Shown one piece after another: positions 56,528-64,000 of a stretch of 64,000 nucleotides of DNA (positions are counted from its first letter, which is position 1; the number at the start of each line of letters is the position of its first letter). The position numbers and the translations under genes are program-made. The notes under the pieces were generated by a model. The model saw only the letters and a program-made list of their open reading frames with translations. It was not told the origin of the DNA and ran no database searches. The stretch is from positions 124,001 to 188,000 of the forward strand of contig CAKORY010000001.1 of assembly GCA_934101795.1 (NCBI GenBank). Reading direction: 5' to 3'. The stretch comes from an uncultured Bacilli bacterium (GTDB lineage: Bacteria > Bacillota_I > Bacilli_A > RF39 > UBA660).

Positions 56528-57797
56528 AAAGTTTTGGTATTTAACAAAGGTTAGTTTAAAAAAGAAGATAGGTTCTAAATGGTTTTTAGCAACAAATATA
56601 ATTCTTGCTCTAGTTATACTTGCAATTATAAATATTAATTCTATAGTTAAGTTCTTTGGGGGAGATTTTTCTGAAAATTTAACTATATATGCAGTTGATA
56701 ATGCTGGTGTTTATGATGTTTTTAAAAGTACAATTGAAACTTTAGATGAAGATAAACTTTTAGAAGTAAAACTTGGAAAATCATCTAAAGAAGAACTTAG
56801 TAAAAATTTGAAAGATAATGAAGTAATAGTAGTTTTAAATGAAGATGATAAAGAATATTTAAAAGGGGAAATTATTAGTAATAAAACTATTGATAATGCT
56901 TTATATCAAATTATTATAAGTAGTTTAAATAGTTCTAAAAGTACTCTTGGTATGATTAAATCAAATGTTAGTCCTGAAATACTTGCTAATATTTCTAGTC
57001 CAGCAACAGTGGAAAGAACGATTCTTAGTGATCAAGGTAGTACTTCTGAAAATATGAATATTGTTATGAATAGTGTATTTCCAACTTTAATTCTTCCGTT
57101 TTTTATGCTTGTTGTGTTTTTGGTTCAAATGGTTGGTGGGGAAATTTGCGAAGAAAAAACAACGAGAAGTATGGAAATAATTATTTCTAATGTAAGTCCA
57201 AAAATGCATTTGTTTTCTAAAGTTTTAGCAAGTAATATATTTGTTATTACTCAAGGGGCTTTATTAATTGTTTTTGCTCTCATAGGTTTATTAATTAATA
57301 AATATATAACCGGTACTTCAGCTTTAACTTTAATTAGTAGTCTTGTTGGTAATCTTGATTTATCTATACTAAAAGATAAATTGCTTGTTTTGGTTCCAAC
57401 TGCTTTAATTCTTATGCTTTTATCATTTTTAGCATATGCAATATTATCTGGAATTTTAGCATCTATGACAGTTAATATCGAAGACTTTAATCAACTTCAA
57501 ACACCAGTTATGCTTATTTCAGTTGTAGGTTATTATTTATCTATATCTGCATCATTATTTAATGGTTCAACACTAATACATGTTTTATCTTATGTTCCAT
57601 TCTTATCTGCATTTTTATCACCAACACTTTATATAATTGGTGAGGTCAGTTTACTTGATATAATAATATCAATTGTAGTAATGATATTATTTATCTATAT
57701 TCTTCTTAAAAAAGGCTTAAAAGTATATAAAAATGGTATTTTAAATTATTCAACTGATAAAGTTTGGGATAGATTTAAAAAATCAATTAAAAATTGA
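56520..57797 (+). CDS. ABC-2 type permease (NatB/YhaP-like)
   Basis: 425 residues from ATG 56520 (GGAGGT site inside the ATPase gene). One N-terminal helix (~22-40), a large extracytosolic loop to ~residue 180, then five or six helices: 'SVFPTLILPFFMLVVFLVQMVGGEICEEKTTRSMEIIISNVSP' is the hallmark block of ABC-2/NatB permeases. Ends with a perfect terminator. Works with the upstream ATPase as an exporter. Confidence 0.92.
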   Translation: MNRKFWYLTKVSLKKKIGSKWFLATNIILALVILAIININSIVKFFGGDFSENLTIYAVDNAGVYDVFKSTIETLDEDKLLEVKLGKSSKEELSKNLKDNEVIVVLNEDDKEYLKGEIISNKTIDNALYQIIISSLNSSKSTLGMIKSNVSPEILANISSPATVERTILSDQGSTSENMNIVMNSVFPTLILPFFMLVVFLVQMVGGEICEEKTTRSMEIIISNVSPKMHLFSKVLASNIFVITQGALLIVFALIGLLINKYITGTSALTLISSLVGNLDLSILKDKLLVLVPTALILMLLSFLAYAILSGILASMTVNIEDFNQLQTPVMLISVVGYYLSISASLFNGSTLIHVLSYVPFLSAFLSPTLYIIGEVSLLDIIISIVVMILFIYILLKKGLKVYKNGILNYSTDKVWDRFKKSIKN

Positions 57798-57817
57798 CTA
57801 TAATAGTCAATTTTTTC
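57789..57817 (+). terminator. terminator after the ABC operon
   Basis: AAAAATTGACTAT (57789-57801), A, ATAGTCAATTTTT (57803-57815), T. A 13-bp stem; the tight loop implies a few opened pairs. Confidence 0.75.
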
Positions 57818-57918
57818 TTGTTTTTTTCTAAAAAAGTGTTAAAATATTAAGAACAAATCAGGGGTTGTTGAAAACGCAGTAAAGAAGAAATAAATTAAAT
57901 AGAAGTGGGGTTTATAAA

Positions 57919-58989
57919 ATGAAGGAAAAAAATCAATTAAATGATAATTTATTTATAAAAATGAATGAAGAACAAAAAAGGTTGTTATATGAAGGTAAAT
58001 ATTTAAAAGATATTTTAAAACTTAATGAAGAGGAATTTACCTTAATAAAAGAAAGAACAAATAAGTTATTTGTAAATATATTTGGTCCAGATTTATCTTT
58101 AAAGGCATCATTTGCAAATACTAGTTATGAAGAAAGATTAATATTTTATATATTTGTTGATAAATATGAAGAAAATAAAAATAATCTAAATTGCTATTTT
58201 AAAGATTTAACTTTAAGTGAAATAACTAATATACGTAATATATATTTAAAAAAATATTTAATAAAATTAGATGTAAATAGTAACAAAAGAAAACTGTTAA
58301 TTAAATATTTTGGTCCTGATTTAAAAGAAAAATTTAAAGAAAATTTATTTTTTAGTGAAGATATATCAGATCTTATAAATATAATTAGTGAGATAGAGGA
58401 AGAATACAAAGAATACCTAAATTATTATAAAGAAGTATGGCGTAATAAAACTTTATGTGATTTAGTTAATTGTCCTAGAAGGAAGCTAGATGCTATTATA
58501 AATAAATTAAATAAAAAAGGTAAAGCCTATAAATTACTTTTAAAAGCATTTGGTAATGATTTAAATAATACATGTAATATAAATGTTTTATCTAATGATG
58601 AACTAATAGATTTAGAAATAATATTAATGTGGTTTAGACAAAAATATTATGTTAAGATTGAGTTAATACATATTGATATGGATGATATGTATATCAAATT
58701 TAAAAATATAGCACGTAATAAAAAGTATTTTTATGATTATTTAGATGAAGCAATTAGTTTAATTCCTAAGCACATAATAATAATAGAGCGACTTTTAAAT
58801 GGTATAGTAAATAATAAAACTTATACAATTAATGAGATTGCTAATATGTTTTGTCTTTCTTTAATAGAAATAAATTATATTTTAGATCAAAGTAATAATT
58901 TGTTAAACTTATTATTAAAGTCATATAAAGAGATATATAATATTGATGTAGATGTATCTAAAAAAAATCTTCTGTGTAGAATAAAATAG
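57919..58989 (+). CDS. repeat protein with FG-D-L motifs, unknown
   Basis: 356 residues, soluble. A motif built on 'LLxKxFGPDL' recurs about every 70-90 residues: NKLFVNIFGPDL (~48), KRKLLIKYFGPDL (~120), AYKLLLKAFGNDL (~205) and a decayed LLNLLLKSYKEIY (~335). Between them are helical stretches; the last (~285-330, 'IIIIERLLNGIVNNKTYTINEIANMFCLSLIEINYIL') looks like a sigma-region-4-type helix-turn-helix. So it is probably three or four repeats of an HTH-like unit. I do not recognise the family; a DNA- or RNA-binding role is plausible. Confidence 0.65.
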   Translation: MKEKNQLNDNLFIKMNEEQKRLLYEGKYLKDILKLNEEEFTLIKERTNKLFVNIFGPDLSLKASFANTSYEERLIFYIFVDKYEENKNNLNCYFKDLTLSEITNIRNIYLKKYLIKLDVNSNKRKLLIKYFGPDLKEKFKENLFFSEDISDLINIISEIEEEYKEYLNYYKEVWRNKTLCDLVNCPRRKLDAIINKLNKKGKAYKLLLKAFGNDLNNTCNINVLSNDELIDLEIILMWFRQKYYVKIELIHIDMDDMYIKFKNIARNKKYFYDYLDEAISLIPKHIIIIERLLNGIVNNKTYTINEIANMFCLSLIEINYILDQSNNLLNLLLKSYKEIYNIDVDVSKKNLLCRIK

Positions 58990-59022
58990 AGCTTTTTTCA
59001 TATGGTTATATAGGTGATTAAT

Positions 59023-59382
59023 TTGAAACAAGAAGAATTTAAAAATTTTGTTAGAACTAAACCAGAACTTATAAAATTTGTTCAAAATGGTGAAATGACA
59101 TGGCAAAAATTTTATGAGTTATACGATTTATATGGAACTGATGAGAATGTATGGAACAAATATATATTAGATGATAGAAATGAAGTTGAAAATAGTATTT
59201 CTAAAATAACTAATATGGTTAAAAATGTTGATGTTGATTCAATTAAAAGCCATATAAATACTGCTCAAAAAGCTATTGATTTTGTAACTGATTTAACAAA
59301 GAAAAATGGAGTAAATCCTCATCAAAATCTAGCTAAAGGTCCTGTTTCACCTAGACCCCTTAATAAATTTTTCGAGGATTAG
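59023..59382 (+). CDS. ylbD: YlbD-like putative coat protein
   Basis: 119 residues from TTG 59023, chosen for AGGTGAT at the right distance; GTG 59014 overlaps that site. 'FKNFVRTKPELIKFVQNGEMTWQKFYELYDLYGTDENVWNKY' is the YlbD signature; a helical region and a Pro-rich end 'NLAKGPVSPRPLNKFFED' follow. In Bacillus ylbD and ylbE are adjacent, as here. YlbD-family proteins are listed as spore coat candidates. Confidence 0.85.
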   Translation: MKQEEFKNFVRTKPELIKFVQNGEMTWQKFYELYDLYGTDENVWNKYILDDRNEVENSISKITNMVKNVDVDSIKSHINTAQKAIDFVTDLTKKNGVNPHQNLAKGPVSPRPLNKFFED

Positions 59383-59604
59383 ATGGAAAAGTTTTTACAA
59401 ATGTCATTTAGAGAAAATCCTAAAATGTTTGAACTTCTTAAACAAAATTCTTACTATTTTAAAGGCTTGAATCGAGGAGTAGTTGACTATAAAAAATTTG
59501 TTTCTGATATGAAAGTAAAATATAAAGAACGTACTTCAGATAAGCTTGAAAGTATTATGGATAATATGGAACTTGTTAGTTCTGTATTAAATGTATTAAA
59601 ATAA
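59383..59604 (+). CDS. ylbE: YlbE-like protein
   Basis: 73 residues, starting on the base after the ylbD stop. 'FRENPKMFELLKQNSYYFKGLNRGVVDYKKFVSDMKVKYKERTSDKLESIMDNMELVSSVLNVLK' matches the YlbE pattern (short helical protein with a conserved 'WYR.LSR.P' type segment, here YYFKGLNRG). The partner of ylbD; molecular role unknown. Conservation of this pair favours a Bacilli affiliation. Confidence 0.85.
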   Translation: MEKFLQMSFRENPKMFELLKQNSYYFKGLNRGVVDYKKFVSDMKVKYKERTSDKLESIMDNMELVSSVLNVLK

Positions 59605-59646
59605 ATTTCTTGACCATAATTTTAATAGAAATATGTTAAAGTATTA

Positions 59647-59675
59647 TTGACTAATTAGATAATTTATAGTATGAT
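59647..59675 (+). promoter_or_regulatory. sigma-A promoter of the pilin gene
   Basis: TTGACT (59647-59652), 17-base spacer, TATGAT (59670-59675), 25 bases before the start codon of the prepilin gene. Confidence 0.75.
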
Positions 59676-59700
59676 TTAATAGTAGAGAGGAGTTCAATAA

Positions 59701-60219
59701 ATGGAAAATATCAAAAATGAACGTGGTTTTACTTTAATTGAATTATTAGCAGTTATTGTTGTTCTTGCGATTGTATTATTAATGGGGGCGATGGCAGTTA
59801 TTCCTCGAATGAACGATGCCAGAAAACAAGTTTTTGCTATTGAAGCTAATACAGCAATTCAAGCAGCATCAACAGCTTTAATGAATAATGCTATAAATCC
59901 TAGTGCTAATAAACCAACTTATCCAGTGGGTGAAAATGTAGTTTGTATAACTGTTGGTGATTTAATTTCAAATGGTGATTTTGATGCTGATGCTACTAAA
60001 TATGCTGGAAGAGTCTTAATTAAAAAACAACCAGGTAATAGTAGTGTATATTTATATGTAATTTCTATGACTAATGGAACTTTAATGGTTAATCAAAAGG
60101 GTATTGAAAGTGGTAATAATAAGGATATTACTGCAAGTGATGTTGAAGACTTTACTAGTGGTACTACTTGGGCTTGTGGAACAGATCAAAGTGCAAATAA
60201 TGCTTTGTGGCCAAAATAA
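59701..60219 (+). CDS. type IV pilin-like prepilin
   Basis: 172 residues. The prepilin peptidase site is clear: NERG|FTLIELLAVIVVLAIVLLMGAM, with Gly9, Phe10 and Glu14 in place and a following hydrophobic helix. The remainder is a small beta-type head with two Cys (~81 and ~163). It has its own promoter and terminator, and no assembly ATPase, platform protein or prepilin peptidase gene is in the window, so it depends on genes elsewhere. Could be a competence pseudopilin or a surface pilin. Confidence 0.85.
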   Translation: MENIKNERGFTLIELLAVIVVLAIVLLMGAMAVIPRMNDARKQVFAIEANTAIQAASTALMNNAINPSANKPTYPVGENVVCITVGDLISNGDFDADATKYAGRVLIKKQPGNSSVYLYVISMTNGTLMVNQKGIESGNNKDITASDVEDFTSGTTWACGTDQSANNALWPK

Positions 60220-60229
60220 TAAAGTTTCT

Positions 60230-60254
60230 AAAACTTCTTTTTAGAAGTTTTTTC
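60230..60254 (+). terminator. terminator after the pilin gene
   Basis: AAAACTTCT (60230-60238), TTTT loop, AGAAGTTTT (60243-60251), TTTC. Confidence 0.8.
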
Positions 60255-60301
60255 TTTTGTAATAAAAATAGTTGTGCTATAATAGTTATGGTGATTGCAT
60301 A

Positions 60302-60946
60302 ATGAGATTGTTTTTAAGATTTGGAAACTATTTAGTGCTTTTTCTTATTTTAATTTTAACAGTTATTTCTTTTTATAAAACAGGTTTATATGATAAACTT
60401 TTTAAAAAAAGTAGCACTATAGAAATAATTAAAAGTGATATTGATAAAGATAATGATGGCATAGATGATTATAGTGATATATTGGAAGGGGCTAAAAAGT
60501 TTATTAAAAGTGAACCAAAGTATAAAAGTAAATATTATGAAGACGGATATCCTACAGATGAATATAGGGTATGTACTGATTTGATATGGTATGCTTTAGA
60601 TAATGCGGGTTATGATTTTAAAGCCTTAATAGATGAAGATATAAAGACAAATAAAGAGGCTTATGATAGTGATGTAGGTGATACAAATATAGACTTTAGA
60701 AGAGTTAGAAATATAAAAGTATATTTAGATAGAAATGTAAAGTCACTAAGTTTAGATAAAGATTTTAATCCAGGTGATATAGTAGTTTATAAAAATCATA
60801 TTGCTATTGTTAGTGATAAAGTAAATAAAAGAAAAGAAAATTATATTATACATCAACATACGTTTTATAATTATGAAGATGATGGTTTATTTAGAGATGA
60901 AATAATAGGCCATTATAGATGGGAGATTAAAGATGGAAACAAATAA
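60302..60946 (+). CDS. DUF1287 family protein, membrane-anchored
   Basis: 214 residues from ATG 60302 (GGTGATT site). One membrane anchor (~8-27), then a calcium-loop-like 'DIDKDNDGIDDYSD' and the DUF1287 core: 'YPTDEYRVCTDLIWYALDNAGYDFKALIDEDI' with a conserved Cys, and 'FNPGDIVVYKNHIAIVSD' with the His, an NlpC/P60-like Cys-His pair. Probably an extracellular cell-wall hydrolase or amidase-like protein. It overlaps the DUF1003 gene by 14 bases. Confidence 0.85.
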   Translation: MRLFLRFGNYLVLFLILILTVISFYKTGLYDKLFKKSSTIEIIKSDIDKDNDGIDDYSDILEGAKKFIKSEPKYKSKYYEDGYPTDEYRVCTDLIWYALDNAGYDFKALIDEDIKTNKEAYDSDVGDTNIDFRRVRNIKVYLDRNVKSLSLDKDFNPGDIVVYKNHIAIVSDKVNKRKENYIIHQHTFYNYEDDGLFRDEIIGHYRWEIKDGNK

Positions 60947-61439
60947 AAGAAAAGAAAAATTAGTAAAAATATTAATTAATAAGGATTTTGAAGTAACTGA
61001 TGAAGATGAACTCATTGAAATGCTTTTAGATAATCCAACTGCTATTGATTCAGATAAAGAAGAAGATGAAAGAAGAACATTTGGGGATAAACTTGCTGAT
61101 AGAGTTACTGAAATAGCTGGTTCATGGGGCTTTATTATTGGTTTTTGTGTCTTTCTAATTTTATGGATGATAATAAATACTATTTTAATTGTAAGGTTCG
61201 ATGAATATCCATTTATATTACTTAATTTAATTCTTTCTTGTATCGCAGCACTTCAAGCACCAGTTATTATGATGAGTCAAAATAGAGCAGCTAAAAAAGA
61301 TAGTTTAAGAAGTTTAAATGATTATAAAACAGATTTAAAAAGTGAACTTATTTTAGAAGTTCTTCATGATCAAATAAAAGATATTCAAATAAGTCAAAAG
61401 AAAATATTAAAATTACTTGAAGAAAAAGATGTAAAATAG
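60933..61439 (+). CDS. DUF1003 membrane protein
   Basis: 168 residues. 'LADRVTEIAGSWGFIIGFCVFLILWMIINTILIVRFDEYPFILLNLILSCIAALQAPVIMMSQNRAAKKDSLRSLNDY' is the DUF1003 signature: two membrane helices followed by the invariant 'QAPxIMMSQNRQ' type motif. A charged N-terminal cytosolic part and a helical C-terminus flank it. Function unknown; coupled to the DUF1287 gene. Confidence 0.92.
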   Translation: METNKRKEKLVKILINKDFEVTDEDELIEMLLDNPTAIDSDKEEDERRTFGDKLADRVTEIAGSWGFIIGFCVFLILWMIINTILIVRFDEYPFILLNLILSCIAALQAPVIMMSQNRAAKKDSLRSLNDYKTDLKSELILEVLHDQIKDIQISQKKILKLLEEKDVK

Positions 61440-61494
61440 ACTATTTAATGAAACATTTTGGTTAAAACGTGATATAATGTATAAGTGATGTAAA

Positions 61495-61977
61495 ATGAAA
61501 ATAAAAAAACAAGTAGAATTTAATGATATTATTAGTGATATATTAAAAAATGAAGAAATTATAGGTTTAAGATATGAATATCATCATGGTATTTCTAGAC
61601 TTGATCATTCTTTAAATGTTGCTAGATTAACGTTTAATATGTGTAAATTATTTAAAATAGAAAAAATAGAAGAAGTTACAAGAGCTGCTTTACTTCATGA
61701 TTTTTATAAGACTGGTGAAGATTCTAGTTTTAGAGGGCATCCCACTACCGCGGTTAATAATGCTAAAAGAGTATTTAATGTAAATGATATGCAAGCTGAT
61801 ATTATTTATAATCATATGTTTCCTGCTACACTTAGGGTACCTAAATATAAAGAAACGTGGATTGTTACAACTGCTGATAAACTTGTAGCTATTAATGAGT
61901 GCACAAGATATAAATTACCAATTCAAATAGGTACAGTATTTTTATTCTTATTTAATTTTATGATGATCCAAAGATAG
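61495..61977 (+). CDS. HD-domain phosphohydrolase
   Basis: 160 residues. 'HHGISRLDHSLNVARLTFNMCKLF' provides the first His, 'AALLHDFYKTGE' the HD pair, and 'IIYNHMFPATLRVPKYKETWIVTTADKLVA' the later His and Asp, a full HD metal site. The compact size resembles small HD proteins of the YqeK/HDIG kind found in Firmicutes. Substrate unknown. A terminator hairpin overlaps its stop. Confidence 0.85.
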   Translation: MKIKKQVEFNDIISDILKNEEIIGLRYEYHHGISRLDHSLNVARLTFNMCKLFKIEKIEEVTRAALLHDFYKTGEDSSFRGHPTTAVNNAKRVFNVNDMQADIIYNHMFPATLRVPKYKETWIVTTADKLVAINECTRYKLPIQIGTVFLFLFNFMMIQR

Positions 61978-61997
61978 ACACCATTTAGGTGTCTTTT
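61976..61997 (+). terminator. terminator after the HD gene
   Basis: AGACACC (61976-61982), ATTTA loop, GGTGTCT (61988-61994), TTT. Confidence 0.75.
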
Positions 61998-62057
61998 AAA
62001 ATGTGGACTTTTTTAATAAAATTTGGTAAAATATTAATTGAAAAAGGAAGTAATATT

Positions 62058-62828
62058 ATGAATAATAAAAAATATATAATTATAAGTTTTATAGTGGGGA
62101 TTGTCTTTTTAGCTATGGGGGTGTTAATAGGTTTAGTTTATTCTAATAGAGATGTTATTTTTAAAGATAATATATCTAATGAAAATAATATGCCTAAAAA
62201 TGATTTAGAAAATAAAAATGTAAATGAAATAAAAGAAGAAACTAAAGGGAAAGAAATATATGAAGAAGTTCCTAAAAAAAATAATGAAACTATAAAAAAT
62301 GAAATAACAAAACCTAGTTTAAGTAATAAAGATAATACTATAATAAATGAAATGGATAATACTTTAAATAGTATAGATGCTGAAAGTAGTTCTTCTAATT
62401 TTAGTGATAAAGCTAAAGCAACATTTATAACAATCGTAGATTTTTTATTTTATGATGGTACTATAAAAGGAATTACATTTAATGAATTAACTGATGATGG
62501 TAAACAAAAAGTTTTAGAAATAGCAAATAAAATAGATGTAAAACTTGAAGAAGTATCACCTGGTTATAAAGATAAGATATCTAGTACTACAAGTAATGCT
62601 TATAATAAAGCAAGTGAGATAATTAAAAATGGTGCTAGTAGTTTAAATAATTTTGCAAAAGAAAAACTGGGTGATGAAAATTATAATTCAATTATTGATG
62701 CTAAAGATGAATTAGTTAAGTATAGTAAGAATGCTTTAAATCTTGTGGGTAGTGCTGGTTCTAAATTATTTTCATCTACTAAAGATAAATTAAATGATTG
62801 GTATCAAAACTTTAAAAATAATAAATAA
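62058..62828 (+). CDS. membrane-anchored helical protein, unknown
   Basis: 256 residues from ATG 62058 (AAAAAGGAAG site). One N-terminal helix (~7-29) is followed by a low-complexity Asn/Lys/Glu linker (~35-110) and a helical domain (~115-256) with repeated 'YKDKISSTTSNAYNKASEIIKNGASSLNNFAKEKLGDENYNS', reminiscent of apolipoprotein-like amphipathic helices. Family not recognised; probably faces the outside of the membrane. Confidence 0.65.
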   Translation: MNNKKYIIISFIVGIVFLAMGVLIGLVYSNRDVIFKDNISNENNMPKNDLENKNVNEIKEETKGKEIYEEVPKKNNETIKNEITKPSLSNKDNTIINEMDNTLNSIDAESSSSNFSDKAKATFITIVDFLFYDGTIKGITFNELTDDGKQKVLEIANKIDVKLEEVSPGYKDKISSTTSNAYNKASEIIKNGASSLNNFAKEKLGDENYNSIIDAKDELVKYSKNALNLVGSAGSKLFSSTKDKLNDWYQNFKNNK

Positions 62829-62876
62829 TACTTATTAATTTTATTGTTTAATTTGTAAAAAAAAACTTATATTCTA

Positions 62877-62905
62877 TTTACAAAAATCAAATTATTTGTT
62901 ATCAT
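62877..62905 (+). promoter_or_regulatory. promoter region of the third SipW-type gene
   Basis: TTTACA (62877-62882), 17-base spacer, TATCAT (62900-62905). The -10 lies in an inverted repeat TTATCAT (62899-62905) / ATGATAA (62912-62918), which could be an operator or a 5' hairpin in front of the AAAGGAG site. Confidence 0.5.
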
Positions 62906-62933
62906 TTATTTATGATAAAGGAGTAAACTAAAC

Positions 62934-64000
62934 ATGGAAAATAGAAAGACAAGAATAATTAGTGTAGTGGCAGTTGTAGCACTAGCACTCACAGTAATAA
63001 CTGCAACATATGCATATTTTCAAGCTCAAGTGGGGGATCCAGCAGCAGCAGATATCAAAGTTACTGCAAATACTGTAGATACATTTACATTTTCAAATGG
63101 AAGTGCAATATCTTTTAGTATAAATCAAGATAATTTTGCAAGTGGAAAAGGAAATCAAACAGGAAGTACATATGCAAGTGCAACACTTACAGCAAATAAT
63201 AAGACAAATACTGCAACAGAACATTATTATTTGTATTTGAATATAGAAGATAATACATTTACATATTCAATAAATGAAAGTACACCAGAAATAATAATGA
63301 CAGTAACAGATAGTAGTGACACAGAAGTAACTGATATAAGTACACTTAATCATGTCATAGTAACTGGAGCAAATGGTGCTCAAGTATCAGGTTATGATAT
63401 AACTAATAAAAATGGACTTATAACACTATTTAATAATAGAGAAATAACAACAACATCAAGTAAAGAAGAAAGATGGAATATTAAAGTAACATTTGTAAAC
63501 TATGATAAAAATCAAAGTGCAAATGCAGGTAAAAACATGAGTGCAAAGGTTATGATACAAAAAGAAGTAGTACCTCAAGTAATATCAGATGTTTGTAGTA
63601 ATGGAGAAAATTTAGCTACTTGTATAACAACATTATCAAATAAAAGTACATCATCATTAACTAATATCTATTATCATAATGGAACAATAACAACAGATGA
63701 TGGAACAGTAATAGATGCTAATGATAATTCATACAGATTTGCTGGAGCTAGTAGTGCAGTAAATAACTATGTATGTTTTGGAAGTACAACAACACCATGC
63801 CCAACAGATAATCTATACAGAATAATCGGAGTATTTGGAGATAAAGTAAAACTAATCAAATCAACATCTGTAGGAGATAAAGAATGGAATAGTAATGCTT
63901 CAAATACTTGGTCAACATCAAGTCTAAATACTTGGTCAACATCAAGTCTAAATACATATTTAAATAATGAATTTATAAATACATTTGATGAAACAACAAA
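62934..64000 (+). CDS. SipW-type (ATYAYF) surface protein, N-terminal part, cut by window end
   Basis: From ATG 62934 (AAAGGAG site) the frame stays open to the last base: 355 codons, no stop. The signal reads 'IISVVAVVALALTVITATYAYFQAQ'. The beta domain 'YASATLTANNKTNTATEHYYLYLNIEDNTFTYS' and later 'NSYRFAGASSAVNNYVCFGS' and 'DNLYRIIGVFGDKVKLIKS' align with the protein at 38976 through about its residue 310. A 24-bp tandem repeat (63902-63949) encodes NTWSTSSL twice. The C-terminal variable half lies outside the window. Confidence 0.8.
   Translation, partial: MENRKTRIISVVAVVALALTVITATYAYFQAQVGDPAAADIKVTANTVDTFTFSNGSAISFSINQDNFASGKGNQTGSTYASATLTANNKTNTATEHYYLYLNIEDNTFTYSINESTPEIIMTVTDSSDTEVTDISTLNHVIVTGANGAQVSGYDITNKNGLITLFNNREITTTSSKEERWNIKVTFVNYDKNQSANAGKNMSAKVMIQKEVVPQVISDVCSNGENLATCITTLSNKSTSSLTNIYYHNGTITTDDGTVIDANDNSYRFAGASSAVNNYVCFGSTTTPCPTDNLYRIIGVFGDKVKLIKSTSVGDKEWNSNASNTWSTSSLNTWSTSSLNTYLNNEFINTFDETT
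63902..63949 (+). repeat. two perfect 24-bp tandem repeats in a surface-protein gene
   Basis: Unit AAATACTTGGTCAACATCAA plus GTCT occurs at 63902-63925 and 63926-63949 and is followed by a third partial AAATAC. In frame, 8 residues per unit, so slippage would change protein length without breaking it. Confidence 0.9.

Noticed and set aside
1..64000. CRISPR array, prophage, integrase island or rRNA/tRNA cluster
   Set aside because: No regularly spaced repeats, no phage structural genes, no att-like repeats next to the Xer recombinase and no RNA-gene signatures were found by eye.

Overview
The window is a low-GC chromosomal segment, almost fully coding and mostly on the + strand. It looks like an endospore-forming member of the Bacillota, probably an uncultured Bacilli/Erysipelotrichia-like or RF39-like gut lineage. 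The evidence is AT-rich codon use (AGA arginine, TAA stops), Shine-Dalgarno starts, and sporulation genes: sigG, spoIIP, a YlmC/YmxH PRC-barrel protein, YlbD/YlbE, a CotY/CotZ-like Cys-rich protein and YjcZ-like peptides. A compact archaeal-type ProRS, a Tyr T-box and YqeH also fit. I saw no rRNA, tRNA or CRISPR array.

Layout. 1-4.1 kb: two flavoproteins (the first truncated by the window edge), a small basic peptide, and a secreted protein followed by a sortase-like lipoprotein. 4.1-10.5 kb: nusB, xseA, dinD, xseB, three tandem paralogous membrane proteins, proS. 10.5-17.8 kb: a membrane protein/DUF1292-like pair, a SipW-type secreted protein, a Xer recombinase, an MBOAT plus SGNH pair for surface O-acylation, and a VanY carboxypeptidase. 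17.9-24.3 kb: ffh, NUDIX, sigG, ylmC-like, lspA, rluD-like, rhomboid protease. 24.4-30.7 kb: polA, an LRR-transglutaminase protein, mutM, a membrane-anchored serpin, a 30-aa membrane peptide. 30.9-38.8 kb: Rpn nuclease, yqeG-yqeH-mutL, YceD-rpmF, and a second membrane protein/DUF1292-like pair. 38.9-42.2 kb: a 525-aa SipW-type surface protein, NfeD and SPFH proteins. 42.2-49 kb: transglutaminase, rpsT, Mbeg1-like hydrolase, spoIIP, a second Rpn, an RluA-family enzyme, T-box-tyrS. 49.1-54 kb: double-XRE regulator, SEDS protein, orphan EIIB, spore-coat candidates, prsA. 54-55.6 kb: two copies of a convergent small-toxin/antisense-RNA module flanking a broken Fic gene. 55.6-64 kb: ABC exporter, a repeat protein, ylbD/ylbE, an orphan pilin, DUF1287 and DUF1003 proteins, an HD protein, and the N-terminal part of a third SipW-type surface protein.

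The most unusual features are three. First, the 525-aa surface protein has a last 57 codons and stop with about 50% GC (90 of 180 bases at 40381-40560) against about 31% just upstream (56 of 180). This segment has its own codon habits and ends in a variable-looking C-terminal domain. The same gene has an 18-T homopolymer beside its -10 element. Together these suggest a phase-variable surface protein with an exchangeable or diversified C-terminus, possibly a trans-acting diversity-generating retroelement target; no reverse transcriptase is in the window. Second, the duplicated module at 54.05-55.55 kb resembles a type I toxin-antitoxin locus of the par/Fst architecture but with toxins I do not recognise. 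Third, a short structured intergenic repeat is shared by 30.8 kb and 40.6 kb, with paired-base changes in its hairpin.

All product calls come from reading the sequence and remembered family motifs; no database search was run.
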